The notes under the pieces were generated by a model that saw only the letters and a program-made list of their open reading frames with translations, did not search any database and was not told where the DNA came from. The position numbers and the translations under genes are program-made. DNA of 64,000 nt from Prosthecobacter debontii. GTDB taxonomy: Bacteria; Verrucomicrobiota; Verrucomicrobiia; Verrucomicrobiales; Akkermansiaceae. Positions 49,050 through 58,190 of the stretch are shown here, piece after piece. The stretch spans positions 1 through 64,000 of the forward strand of contig CAMCBV010000010.1 in assembly GCA_945873125.1 (NCBI GenBank), given 5' to 3'. Position 1 is the first letter of the stretch, and each line of letters begins with the position of its first letter.

Positions 49050-50026
49050 AGTTCAGAACAGTTTCTACAAATTTCCAACCAATGTCCCGGCGAGACTTCT
49101 TTGAACGGCGGTCGCTCAGGACTGATCGGCGTTTTGATTCCTAGGCGCTGACAAAAACGGCAACCATGGGTGTATTCTCCCAACCCGGCGACCGTTCCGG
49201 GAATGGTATATAAATGGGATTTCGGCGGAGTATCCGGCGTCGGAATCGATCGCAGCAGGGCTTTGGTATAAGCATGTTGCGGATTTCCAAAAAGCTCATC
49301 GACCGGGGCGCTCTCCACCACCCGTCCGGCATACATGACAATCACCTCATCGCAGGTTTCCGCGATGACTCCCAGATCATGGGTGATCAACAAAACCGAC
49401 ATCCCCATCTCACTCTGCAACCCGCCAAGCAGATCAAGAATTTGCGCCTGTACTGTCACATCGAGCGCCGTTGTCGGCTCATCGGCGATGACGAGGTCGG
49501 GTCGGCATGCCAAGGCAAGTGCGATCACCACCCGCTGCCGCATGCCACCGGAAAGATGATGCGGATAATCCATCATCCGCTTCTCAGGAGCCGGAATTCG
49601 CAGCAGTGCCAACATTTCGGTCGCGGCATCCCATGCGTCCTTCTTGCTCATGTTTTTATGAATCCGGAAAACCTCCGATACTTGTTTGCCAATCCGGTGC
49701 ACCGGATTGAGCGCCGCCATCGGCTCTTGGAAAATCACGCCAATTTCACCGCCACGAACCTCACGCATACGCTTCTCGCCGCAATGCGACAAATCCTCAC
49801 CTTTGAAAAGAATTTCACCTCCCAATATCTTGCCGGATGGTTGCGGCAGCAAGCGGACAATCGACATCGCCGTCACACTTTTTCCACAGCCCGACTCACC
49901 CACCAGACCCACGGTCTTGCCATAGGGAATTTTAAAAGAAACTTGGTCGACCGCACGCAGCAAGCCGCGATCGGTCTCGAACGAGGTGATGAGCCGATCC
50001 ACTTCCAACAAGTTTCCATCACTCAT
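49046..50026 (-). CDS. Peptide ABC transporter ATP-binding protein, OppD/DppD type
   Basis: 326 aa from the ATG at 50026, which follows the ribosome-binding site AGGAGG with a short gap. A longer frame begins at 50098 but would run deep into the preceding gene. [19 protein letters not shown] (Walker A), [15 protein letters not shown] (signature) and [20 protein letters not shown] (Walker B). The C-terminal oligopeptide-family segment contains four Cys-like or paired residues in GCRFCQRLG. It overlaps the solute-binding gene by 8 bp. Confidence 0.93.
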   Translation of the reverse strand: MSDGNLLEVDRLITSFETDRGLLRAVDQVSFKIPYGKTVGLVGESGCGKSVTAMSIVRLLPQPSGKILGGEILFKGEDLSHCGEKRMREVRGGEIGVIFQEPMAALNPVHRIGKQVSEVFRIHKNMSKKDAWDAATEMLALLRIPAPEKRMMDYPHHLSGGMRQRVVIALALACRPDLVIADEPTTALDVTVQAQILDLLGGLQSEMGMSVLLITHDLGVIAETCDEVIVMYAGRVVESAPVDELFGNPQHAYTKALLRSIPTPDTPPKSHLYTIPGTVAGLGEYTHGCRFCQRLGIKTPISPERPPFKEVSPGHWLEICRNCSEL

Positions 50027-52151
50027 CGGACACCTCCTCTGCTGGCGTCTGTTTTGAAGCATCACTCTCCGGATGCGAGCGGTAATCGTCAAAAACACGA
50101 TTCACTTCCGGAAATTTTCTACCCTTCCGTTTCGCTTCGATCGTCTCCTTTTTCATATCCTTATCAATCCAGTGCACATGGGCTTCGAGCGGTTCGTAAA
50201 CGACCGGAGCGCAGAAACGTGTTTGTTCCGAATCCGGCCATCTCAACCAACGCCACGAACCCATTCTAACGAAATCAACGGTGTATCCAGGCACGAAAAT
50301 CGCCTCATCGTGGACAATCCGTTGCAATTTGTATGTCGCATCGCTGAGCTCTTCTTCGGTGCGGGCATTGCGGGCTTTTTCACAAAGCAAATCCGTATCA
50401 TCCCGCGCCCATGCGAAGACGTTGTTTGTCTGGGTTTTGAGATTTCCACGCTCATCACGAGCGTTGCTCGAGTGCAGATACTGATAATAATCCGGTGTAG
50501 GCGGCGTGATCACCCATGCGGTGAATGCCATTTCATGCTGCTTCTGCATGACCTTGATGTAGTCCACGGTCATCTCATTCGAATCGAGCCGTAAATCAAA
50601 TCCGCACGCTTTTGCCTCCTCTCGCAAAATCGTCAGCATCCTCTCAAGCATCGGATTGGCCGGGTAACTCACGGAAATCGAAAGTTTGGTTCCGTCCTCA
50701 CGTTGCAGGATTCCGTTCCGATCCGACTGCGTGAAGCCCGCTTTGGCGAAGGCCTCACGCGCCGCTTTGATCGAAAACGGCCGGGCTTTGATCGTCGGGT
50801 CACTGAAAAGAAGATAACCTTGGTTGAAAGAATCCAGCCGCTGATAGTCTCCGCGGAAAATCACATCGATGACTTTCCGCCAGTTCATGGCGTGCTGTAT
50901 GCCGATACGGACATCCTTTTGATCAAGCAGGGGCTTGCTCACATTGAGGTACATCCCTCTCGGAATGGCGGGGTATTGATTGTAAAACGTATGGCGCTCG
51001 ATGTAGCCGTTGAACACCGCGTCCATCTCCGATTTTTCATACCAATACTCAGGACGGGTGATGTAACAGGAATCCAACTCACCCGCGCGGAACAACTCGA
51101 ACGCCTTGGCCTCATCCCGGACCACCACATGACGGATACGGTCCACGTTGAAACGGTATTTATAGTACTTTTTGTCCTGCGCCCACCAGTTTTTGACCCG
51201 CGTCTGGGTGACGGATACACCTTTCACAATATCTTTCTCCAACACTTCGTAAGCGCCGGTTGTCGGTGGAAATTTCCATTGATGGCGCTCTGTGAAATCC
51301 GGACCGTAATCCGCATAAAAATGCGGTGGAGAGAGCGGCATGAGTCCAGCGGTCGCCGGCGCATAGACGCGCGCCTCGGGAAGTGAGACAGACAATGTCA
51401 GGTCATCGTAAACCGTGATACCGGCTATGTTCTCACGATAAAACTGCTTCGCATAAGGATTTACGATATCGTCTGAAATTCTGACATACGAACCGAACAG
51501 AAAATCTCCCGCTTTCACCGGAACTCCGTCCGAATACGTCGCATGTTCGTTGATTTTAAAATACACCGTCCGGCCATCTTCGGAAACCGCCCATTGTTTC
51601 GCCAGCCCCGGAATCATCGCCATTGATTTGGGATGAAAACCCACCAAAGGCATATCGATTTCGTCGTAAAGACTTCCGCGGAATCCGTTGTTCGAATTCG
51701 CCCCGAATGGACGGATCGTTGGCGGGAACGATAGCATGAATTGATTGAAGGTTCCGCCCTTCTTCGCGCGTGGATCGCCGATTTCCTCATGCTCCATTCC
51801 GTCCTCCCATGTCAGATTGGTCGGAATTTCATCCATTTTTCCATAACGGAAATAATCTCCCAAGCTCAGACGGAAGTCCCATTTTTCCTGCTCACGCTTG
51901 AGATTAGCTAAACTCCTTTCGAGCGCCTCGCGCTCCTCGCCTTCCGCTTTCCCAAGTTTGGTCTCAGTCTCCGAAATCGCTCCGAGCGTCGCCTCTTTCT
52001 GCTCATTCAACCACCGAGTGATATGCGTGTTGTAACTTGATATGAAGCTGTCGAAATTGGAAGTCCGGCGCGACTCAACCTCTTTCGTGCGGCAACCCGT
52101 GAGCCCGAGCAACACAAGACCGCATCCTATGATCTGTAGAATTTTACGCAT
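50019..52151 (-). CDS. Extracellular solute-binding protein, YejA/OppA type (lipoprotein)
   Basis: 710 aa. Lipobox LLGLTGCRTKE (Cys20). Residues 30-110 are an added coiled coil (SFISSYNTHITRWLNEQKEA TLGAISETETKLGKAEGEER). The SBP_bac_5 domain follows from about 125: GDPRAKKGGTFNQFMLSFPP (the DPxAKxGGT opening of YejA), IPGLAKQWAVSEDGRTVYFK, FRRGDYQRLDSFNQGYLLFS-like segments and VRIGIQHAMNWRKVIDVIF. In E. coli YejABEF imports microcin C and small peptides. The coiled-coil extension is unusual for this family. It overlaps the YejE-type permease gene by one base. Confidence 0.88.
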   Translation of the reverse strand: MRKILQIIGCGLVLLGLTGCRTKEVESRRTSNFDSFISSYNTHITRWLNEQKEATLGAISETETKLGKAEGEEREALERSLANLKREQEKWDFRLSLGDYFRYGKMDEIPTNLTWEDGMEHEEIGDPRAKKGGTFNQFMLSFPPTIRPFGANSNNGFRGSLYDEIDMPLVGFHPKSMAMIPGLAKQWAVSEDGRTVYFKINEHATYSDGVPVKAGDFLFGSYVRISDDIVNPYAKQFYRENIAGITVYDDLTLSVSLPEARVYAPATAGLMPLSPPHFYADYGPDFTERHQWKFPPTTGAYEVLEKDIVKGVSVTQTRVKNWWAQDKKYYKYRFNVDRIRHVVVRDEAKAFELFRAGELDSCYITRPEYWYEKSEMDAVFNGYIERHTFYNQYPAIPRGMYLNVSKPLLDQKDVRIGIQHAMNWRKVIDVIFRGDYQRLDSFNQGYLLFSDPTIKARPFSIKAAREAFAKAGFTQSDRNGILQREDGTKLSISVSYPANPMLERMLTILREEAKACGFDLRLDSNEMTVDYIKVMQKQHEMAFTAWVITPPTPDYYQYLHSSNARDERGNLKTQTNNVFAWARDDTDLLCEKARNARTEEELSDATYKLQRIVHDEAIFVPGYTVDFVRMGSWRWLRWPDSEQTRFCAPVVYEPLEAHVHWIDKDMKKETIEAKRKGRKFPEVNRVFDDYRSHPESDASKQTPAEEVSDE

Positions 52152-53737
52152 CAGCGGTAGTAACTGTATTTTTTCGGATCAAACGCTTCTCGGACAGCTT
52201 CACCTATGAATGTGATCAGTACCAGCAGGCCAACAAGCGCGGAGAATGTGGAGGTAATCAACCATGGCGCGGATAAATTGGACAATCCGTCACCCAGCAG
52301 CCGCCCCCATGTTGCATCTTTCGGCGGCAGTCCAAAGCCAAGATAATCCAGAGCGGTCAGAGAAAAAATCAGCGAGGAAACAGTGAACGGCAGCAGGGTC
52401 ACGATGATTGCCACGGTGTTAGGCAAAAGATGTCGGAATATGATACGTGGCGTGCCAGCTCCCAGCACCCTCGCGGCTGCGATGTAGTCCCGTTCTTTGT
52501 CACGGTATGCCGCGGTGCGCATCAAAGCCGTGATACCCATCCAGCCGAACAAAATCAGGATCGTCAGAATGATCGGCAAACCCTTGAACTTTTCCGGAAC
52601 CATGCTGGAGAAAATAATAACCACAAACAAAAACGGCATGTTGGAAAAGACTTCGATCAGGCGATCCACGACGAGATCGAACCATCCGCCCAAATAACCC
52701 ATCAACATGCCGAGGACGATTCCAATCATGTAAACGACAGGCAGGAAAATCAGCGTCGCTTTAAAATTCACCTGCAGTCCGCCATAAAGGTATGCCAACA
52801 CATCGTAACCTTGGGATGTTGTGCCCAACCAATTCTGTTTATCCCAAATCGGTGGTGCCGGATTGTATTTCACCGCCCTCAGCTGACCGCCTGTTAGTTT
52901 CAGAAAACCAGCCACATCTCCGGTCCCTTCGAGTTTCTCGGAAACTTTTTTTCCCTCTTTGTATTCAGCACTGTAAACCCTCTCGCCAAAGGTATCCCAG
53001 CCATCCACAGCTCCGTTCAGTATACCTCTGCGCAGGGTATAGCGCAGATGAATCCTCCCCTGATCCACATCATGAAAAACCGCAGCCAAGCCGGCATAGG
53101 GGGTTCCTCGACCGGATTCATAGTATAATCCCTCACGCAATACCAAATCCACGGATCGGAGTTTCAGCGTATCTCCCGTCGAACCATAAGGAATCAAAGG
53201 CATGATCACGAGCCCGCCTCCAGCCTGCTTGTCCTTCTTCAAAGCAATTTTCAACATCCGGTAGTCCACCGGTGCATCGGCCAGCTCCCCCCCGATACCA
53301 TATTTCGATCCTTTGAAAGGTTTTGCAGTAAATGCAGGAAAACTCCACTCGCCCTTGTATCGAACCGCAAGAGCTTCATGACCGACGATGACCTGATCCA
53401 AAGCCGCCAGCGCTGCGAGAAACACGACAATCAACAATGAATAATAACCCCGCTTGATCTCTCTGAAGCGCATCCATTTTCTGACCGTCACCGGATTAGG
53501 AGGGGTTCCTTTGAGCGAAAAAATGATGAACGCGAGACCACCCCCAAGGAGCAACGTACTGCACAACCATCCGAACCATAGGAAGGCATCGTCACCTTTC
53601 CCGATACTCAGCGGCAAGAGTTCACGACTGACCTCGAAAAACCAACTTGCTGTAGGAAAGTCCAAACCCTTGAGTTCCCCGATCACCGCCAGAGCGCCGA
53701 GTAACATCCATAACAAACCTGTCGAAAATCTGATCAT
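52151..53737 (-). CDS. Peptide ABC transporter permease, YejE/OppC type
   Basis: 528 aa, longer than OppC (about 300) because of a large periplasmic insert. Two N-terminal TMs, then a periplasmic region with KGEWSFPAFTAKPF (the YejE pattern) up to about residue 300, then the permease core with five TMs (VYMIGIVLGMLMGYLGGWFD, FLFVVIIFSSMVPEKF, GWMGITALMRTAAYRDKERD, the EAA motif, and LLVLITFIGEAVREAFDPKK). It forms the channel with the YejB-type protein. It overlaps that gene by 4 bp. The E. coli homologue is 341 aa, so the insert is a lineage feature. Confidence 0.9.
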   Translation of the reverse strand: MIRFSTGLLWMLLGALAVIGELKGLDFPTASWFFEVSRELLPLSIGKGDDAFLWFGWLCSTLLLGGGLAFIIFSLKGTPPNPVTVRKWMRFREIKRGYYSLLIVVFLAALAALDQVIVGHEALAVRYKGEWSFPAFTAKPFKGSKYGIGGELADAPVDYRMLKIALKKDKQAGGGLVIMPLIPYGSTGDTLKLRSVDLVLREGLYYESGRGTPYAGLAAVFHDVDQGRIHLRYTLRRGILNGAVDGWDTFGERVYSAEYKEGKKVSEKLEGTGDVAGFLKLTGGQLRAVKYNPAPPIWDKQNWLGTTSQGYDVLAYLYGGLQVNFKATLIFLPVVYMIGIVLGMLMGYLGGWFDLVVDRLIEVFSNMPFLFVVIIFSSMVPEKFKGLPIILTILILFGWMGITALMRTAAYRDKERDYIAAARVLGAGTPRIIFRHLLPNTVAIIVTLLPFTVSSLIFSLTALDYLGFGLPPKDATWGRLLGDGLSNLSAPWLITSTFSALVGLLVLITFIGEAVREAFDPKKYSYYR

Positions 53738-55080
53738 TTGAATTTAATTCTCGGGTCAACCATCGCAACAATAAGATCGGATATCACTTTTCCCAACAAC
53801 ATGAGGAATGCGGCGATCGCCAGCGTCCCCATGATCACCGGCACATCCCTCGCCAGAATCGCCTGATACTGAAGCAACCCGAATCCCTGGATGTCGAAAA
53901 CCGTCTCCACCAACAGCGAGCCGCCGATAAAAATTTCGATTAATCCCCCGGCACTGGTTGCGATTGGGATCATGGAGTTGCGAAACGCATGCCCGAAGAC
54001 CGCTTTCCGGAAACTCACACCCTTCGCCACCGCAGTCCGCACATAATCAGCCGCCAACTGGTCCATCAAATTGTTCTTCGTCAGCATCGTCAGCATCGCG
54101 AAGGATCCAACGAGATAACACAGCAACGGCAACACGGTATGATGCGCTAGATCCTTGATCTGATCCCATGTGCCCATCTCCGTAAAATTCGGACTGGTCA
54201 TTCCAAACAGCGGGAACAGGTTCATCCGTGCGCCAAGATGCACCAACAGAATGGCTCCAAACGCGAAGCCGGGGATGGAGTATCCGATGAAAATCAACAC
54301 CGAACTCGCGCTGTCGATAAATGTTCGGTGCTTGAGCGCTTTCAGCACTCCAAGTGGTAAACACACCGCGTAGGTCAAAACTGCTGTTAACAAACCAAAA
54401 TACACCGCGACCGGAACACGCTCGAGGATCATCGAGCTCACCGGATCGTTATAAACCGTCGATCTACCCAGATCGCCCTGCAACAATCCGCTGAAACGAG
54501 TTTTGTAAGCCACGGCGCGCGGTGGATACGATGGGGCTTTCTCATTGGCGATACTGCGCCGCTTGAAACGCTCCTGCCTCACCTTCTCATCCTCATAACG
54601 GATTTCCCATCCATCATCGAAAATGCTTTTGCCACTCTCCACATACAAGGCGGAGACGATTTTTTCCTTATTCTTCTTGATCCTGACCAGACGACCGTCG
54701 CCTCGCAAAACCATCTTTGCGGTGTGGTCGGGATCTTGCTCAGATCCTCCTATGGATTCATCCCCCCGCTCTCCGAAGTCGGCTTTGGAGAGTGAAACCT
54801 CCTTGGGCCACAAACCAAGCCATTGCAGGTAGGCAACCGGCATCGACTTATCGAGCCCGAACTGCTCCTCAAGCTCTTCCAACTGCTCCGGACTCAATGC
54901 CCCCGAGGATCGGGTCGATGACTGCTTTCCACCACCGCTATCGGCTTTGCCCGCCGCTTGCTGCAGCATCCGATCCATCGGGCCACCCGGCACAAAACGA
55001 GTAATCGCAAAAACGAAAAACGTGATCCCTAACAAGGTCGGAGGGATCAACAGAAATCGTCTTAGAAAATAACTTTTCAC
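53734..55080 (-). CDS. Peptide ABC transporter permease, YejB/OppB type
   Basis: 448 aa. Opens MKSYFLRRFLLIPPTLLGIT and FFVFAITRFVPGGPMDRMLQ, the YejB signature, with the family's inserted linker (QQAAGKADSGGGKQSSTR) and LSPEQLEELEEQFGLDKSMP before the first periplasmic loop. Five further TMs and the EAA motif (AKGVSFRKAVFGHAFRNSMI) follow. It is the first gene of the operon, followed by YejE, YejA, OppD and OppF. No promoter was recognised between it and the cytochrome gene at 55140, a gap of 59 bp. Confidence 0.92.
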   Translation of the reverse strand: MKSYFLRRFLLIPPTLLGITFFVFAITRFVPGGPMDRMLQQAAGKADSGGGKQSSTRSSGALSPEQLEELEEQFGLDKSMPVAYLQWLGLWPKEVSLSKADFGERGDESIGGSEQDPDHTAKMVLRGDGRLVRIKKNKEKIVSALYVESGKSIFDDGWEIRYEDEKVRQERFKRRSIANEKAPSYPPRAVAYKTRFSGLLQGDLGRSTVYNDPVSSMILERVPVAVYFGLLTAVLTYAVCLPLGVLKALKHRTFIDSASSVLIFIGYSIPGFAFGAILLVHLGARMNLFPLFGMTSPNFTEMGTWDQIKDLAHHTVLPLLCYLVGSFAMLTMLTKNNLMDQLAADYVRTAVAKGVSFRKAVFGHAFRNSMIPIATSAGGLIEIFIGGSLLVETVFDIQGFGLLQYQAILARDVPVIMGTLAIAAFLMLLGKVISDLIVAMVDPRIKFK

Positions 55081-55139
55081 GGCTTTCGTTACAGGGCGTT
55101 CATCTCGACTTTTTCACTTCCAGCGAAAACCGCGCCGGA

Positions 55140-55535
55140 TTAAAATTTCTGACCCTTCTGCTTTTTTACCGCGATCACGTAGTCCAATACGGCCTTCTCG
55201 TCCGATTTCGGCAAACCCGCATGGCTGATCATTTTCGGCATCGCGTCTTCCCAATCCATGATGTCAACGTGTTCGGGGAGTTGGTATTGATGGCACTCTC
55301 CACATTTCAACATGTAAACTTCATGCCCGCGCTGAAGACGCACAAGCGGCGTTCCGCTGGCCTTAGCCATCTTTTCATCAGGATTGGGCACCTCGGAAAT
55401 CCCCCCGATAGCTCCATCATCGCCAGCTTTCATGTCACCCATCTGACTTCCTCCCCCACCTGGAACACATCCGGCTACTAAAAACAACGCAGCCACGATT
55501 GGGATGAGATTCAGAGGCATTTTGAAATTCTTCAT
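55140..55535 (-). CDS. Small mono-haem cytochrome c lipoprotein (copy 3)
   Basis: 131 aa from the ATG at 55535 (MKNFKMPLNLIPIVAALFLV). A longer frame goes upstream into unrelated sequence. Lipobox AGC (Cys23), a Gly-rich flexible linker (GGGGSQMGDMKAGDDGAIGG), then the cytochrome core: RGHEVYMLKCGECHQY (Cys78, Cys81, His82), and MPKMISHAGLP (Met102 as likely axial ligand), ending AVLDYVIAVKKQKGQKF. It is the same type as the genes at 3467 and 3930 but more distant, with a longer linker. It may be the first cistron of the peptide-importer unit, 59 bp upstream of the permease gene. Confidence 0.8.
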   Translation of the reverse strand: MKNFKMPLNLIPIVAALFLVAGCVPGGGGSQMGDMKAGDDGAIGGISEVPNPDEKMAKASGTPLVRLQRGHEVYMLKCGECHQYQLPEHVDIMDWEDAMPKMISHAGLPKSDEKAVLDYVIAVKKQKGQKF

Positions 55536-55651
55536 GAGTTGCCCTGTATTCCGCCACTTCAAGGCGCGGGAATCAATGAAAACCTGATTTAGCCTGACCA
55601 AAGATTCATCACTGTCATTGACTCCGCGCCCATCATCGTTTCCCATCCCGC

Positions 55652-57418
55652 ATGCCCGCTGTGGAAAAAAAGTCTCCGATCTCATCGAATCGCTGGATTT
55701 TTTCTTACTTACTCACTGAGAAGAAAATCTTCATCCCCTCGCTCATCGCGCTGTTCCTGACCGCTGGGCTGTCGCTGGCTTTCCCCTATTTCCTCAAAGA
55801 ACTCATCGGCAATCCGGTCGATGCCGCACGCGCTTCCGTTCCTGCATCGGAAATCCTCGCGAGCATCAACGAGGTGATCCTGAAACTTATCGCGGTTTTG
55901 TTCCTTCAGGCCACGATCGGATATTTCCGCGTTCAGGGCTTCATTCGCTCTGGTGAGACGGCACTGAACCGTTTGCGCAAAGATCTTTTCAAACATCTCC
56001 TGCACTTGCCGGCTCCCTACTTTCAGGATCAACGCGCGGGCTCCCTGAGCAACCGCGTCTCCGCCGATCTGGCCTTGGTGCGTGAAACTCTTCTCACCAC
56101 CGTCCCCCAAGCGGTTCGCCAAACCGTCATCCTCATCGGCGGCCTGACCTTCATTTTCATCTCTTCTTGGAAACTCTCCCTCATCATGCTCGGTTGCATT
56201 CCGGTGGTGGTGTTGCTCATCGCATTTTTTGGTCGGAAAGTCCGTAACCATTCAAAAGCTGCCCAGCAATCCCTCGCGGATGCCTCAACGGTCATCGAGG
56301 AATCCGTGCAAAACATCGCCGATGTCAAAGCTTTCACCAACGAGCCGTTCGAACAAGATCGCTACCAATCCGCCCTGCAATCTTTCCTCAACGTCACCCT
56401 CCGTGGAGCAAAAGCCCGCGGCGCATTTCTTTCGTTCATCATCTTCGTCCTGTTCGGAACCATCGCCTTCGTCGTTTGGTGCGGCGCTCACATGTATGCC
56501 AGCGGCGAAATCCTTTGGGAACCGTTTTTCGCCTTCATCATCTTCTCCATTTTTGTCGGCGCCTCGCTCGGATCGTTCCCGGAAATCATTTCCCAATTCC
56601 AACAAACCGCCGGCGCCACGGAGCGACTCCGTGAAATTCTCGATATGCAGGGCGAGCGCAAAACCGGCAATTCTGGCGTGACTCTGAAAGGTCAGATCGC
56701 ATTTGAGAACGTTTCCTTCAGCTACGCCTCCCGACCTGAGATCACAACCTTGAGCGAAGTTTCCCTGCAAATCCCATCAGGTCAACGCACCGCCATCGTC
56801 GGTCCTTCCGGAGCTGGAAAATCAACTTTGTTTTCACTCATCCTCGGCTTCAACGATCCCACCTCCGGCAGCATCCGCTTCGACGAAACCGATGCCCAAA
56901 ACATTTCCCTCGATTGCTTGCGCTCACAAATCGCCATCGTGCCGCAAGAAGTCATGCTCTTCGGCGGCACGATTTCTGAAAACATCGCCTACGGCAAACC
57001 CGGCGCATCGAAAGATGAAATCGAAAACGCCGCGAGGCTCGCCAACGCGCACGATTTTATCGCGGAGCTTCCGAGCACTTATGAAACTCTCGTCGGCCCC
57101 CGCGGCACCAAACTCTCCGGCGGCCAACGCCAACGCATCGCCATCGCTCGCGCCATCCTCGCCGATCCGAAAATTCTTCTCTTAGACGAAGCCACCTCCG
57201 CCCTCGATTCCGAATCCGAACGCCTCGTCAATGAAGCCCTCGAGCGTTTGATGAAAAACCGCACCTCATTGGTTATCGCCCACCGCCTCTCCACCGTCCG
57301 CCACGCCGATCAAATCCTCGTGATCTCCAAAGGTAAACTCGTCGAACAGGGAACTCACGATGCACTCTACGCGGCGAACGGAACGTATCGTTTCCTCGTG
57401 GAGACGCAGTTGAGTTGA
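55652..57418 (+). CDS. ABC exporter with fused membrane and ATPase domains
   Basis: 588 aa. Six TMs in the first 320 residues, with RAGSLSNRVSADLALVRETL (coupling helix region) and FLQATIGYFRVQGFIRSGET. The ATPase has GPSGAGKSTLFSLIL (Walker A), VPQEVMLFGGTISENI (Q-loop), [16 protein letters not shown] (signature) and ILLLDEATSALDSESE (Walker B). It is related to MsbA/LmrA and to plant/human half-transporters of the ABCB type. Substrate unknown. A 9-bp hairpin follows at 57426. It is divergent from the cytochrome gene at 55140, 116 bp apart. Confidence 0.9.
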   Translation: MPAVEKKSPISSNRWIFSYLLTEKKIFIPSLIALFLTAGLSLAFPYFLKELIGNPVDAARASVPASEILASINEVILKLIAVLFLQATIGYFRVQGFIRSGETALNRLRKDLFKHLLHLPAPYFQDQRAGSLSNRVSADLALVRETLLTTVPQAVRQTVILIGGLTFIFISSWKLSLIMLGCIPVVVLLIAFFGRKVRNHSKAAQQSLADASTVIEESVQNIADVKAFTNEPFEQDRYQSALQSFLNVTLRGAKARGAFLSFIIFVLFGTIAFVVWCGAHMYASGEILWEPFFAFIIFSIFVGASLGSFPEIISQFQQTAGATERLREILDMQGERKTGNSGVTLKGQIAFENVSFSYASRPEITTLSEVSLQIPSGQRTAIVGPSGAGKSTLFSLILGFNDPTSGSIRFDETDAQNISLDCLRSQIAIVPQEVMLFGGTISENIAYGKPGASKDEIENAARLANAHDFIAELPSTYETLVGPRGTKLSGGQRQRIAIARAILADPKILLLDEATSALDSESERLVNEALERLMKNRTSLVIAHRLSTVRHADQILVISKGKLVEQGTHDALYAANGTYRFLVETQLS

Positions 57419-57425
57419 CCCCAAG

Positions 57426-57450
57426 GAGAGGCGGTATTCTGCCGCCTCTC
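57426..57450 (+). terminator. Stem-loop after the ABC exporter gene
   Basis: GAGAGGCGG and CCGCCTCTC form a perfect 9-bp stem with a TATTCTG loop, 7 bp after the exporter stop. Only a weak T-run (TTGACATTCT) follows, so termination efficiency is uncertain. Confidence 0.6.
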
Positions 57451-57512
57451 TTGACATTCTCTACGATGCTCAGGCCCCGCAACTCAGCATTTTCCTTGAT
57501 TAATACATAAAT

Positions 57513-57534
57513 CCATGCATGATTCCATGCATGG
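57513..57534. promoter_or_regulatory. Putative VapBC operator (module 2)
   Basis: CCATGCATG and CATGCATGG form a perfect 9-bp inverted repeat with a 4-bp spacer (ATTC). It covers both possible antitoxin start codons (57519 and 57531). Same position and spacer length as the palindrome of module 1 at 20266, which suggests autoregulation of both operons. Confidence 0.6.
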
Positions 57535-57791
57535 CAACCAAAACAATTTCCCTAGAACTCGATGCTTACGAAAAGCTCCGTCGCTCCAAAATCGACGGAG
57601 AATCCTTTTCTGCGGTCGTCCGTCGCGCAAGATTTGACCCTGCCGATGCACGTGGTAGCTCCATCATCAGCGCCTTATCCGCGCTCAACGTTCGGGACTC
57701 CGACAAAAAAGCAGTGACACATTGGGAAAAAATCGGCCTACCAGAACGAACCAGCAGCTCCTCTCCATGGGAAGGAGATAAAGCATCGTGA
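57531..57791 (+). CDS. VapB-type antitoxin (module 2)
   Basis: 86 aa from the ATG at 57531 (MATKTISLELDAYEKLRRSK), with a further ATG at 57519. The N-terminal ribbon-helix-helix (KTISLELDAYEKLRRSKIDG ESFSAVVRRARF) is the DNA-binding part, and the C-terminal tail is unstructured (LPERTSSSSPWEGDKAS). It overlaps the toxin gene by 4 nt. The family differs from module 1: here the helix begins SLELDAYEKL, the short VapB variant found with VapC of the LLDTCFLIHL type. Confidence 0.82.
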   Translation: MATKTISLELDAYEKLRRSKIDGESFSAVVRRARFDPADARGSSIISALSALNVRDSDKKAVTHWEKIGLPERTSSSSPWEGDKAS

Positions 57792-58177
57792 AATTGCTGG
57801 ATACCTGCTTTCTCATCCATTTGCATCGTGAATGGGCCAAGAAACAACCTGGACCTGCCACTCGTTACCTTGAGCAGCAGCCACAAGAAGAATTCAGCAT
57901 TTCCGTCATCACTTCTCTTGAGTTCCTCGAGGGCTTTGAGCAGACCAAGGATGGTCAACGTTTTCTCTCACCTTTTTCTACTCTTCCTCTATCCGAAGAA
58001 GTCGCACGTATAGGCAGTCGCATCAGACGTGATCTCCGCAAGCGCGGCGAGATGATCGGAGATTTCGACATCTTGATCGCCGCCACCGCCATCGAAGCCG
58101 CAATTCCAATTATCACCGATAACATCAATCACTTCAACCGCATCAAAGGACTAACGGTGGAAACCTACCGTCTCTGA
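57788..58177 (+). CDS. VapC-type PIN-domain ribonuclease toxin (module 2)
   Basis: 129 aa. Acidic residues of the PIN active site: Asp in KLLDTCFLIHLHREWA, Glu in SLEFLEGFEQTK, Asp in GDFDILIAATAIEA and Asp in IPIITDNINHFNRI. Typical of VapC. Followed after 13 bp by the convergent purB gene. The 4-nt overlap with the antitoxin couples translation. Confidence 0.9.
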   Translation: MKLLDTCFLIHLHREWAKKQPGPATRYLEQQPQEEFSISVITSLEFLEGFEQTKDGQRFLSPFSTLPLSEEVARIGSRIRRDLRKRGEMIGDFDILIAATAIEAAIPIITDNINHFNRIKGLTVETYRL

Positions 58178-58190
58178 TTATTTTCACCCT

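Noticed and set aside
49214..50269. A 351-codon plus-strand open frame across the ATPase and solute-binding genes
   Set aside because: Overlaps two well-supported genes on the other strand; His/Arg/Gln-rich translation typical of antisense frames.
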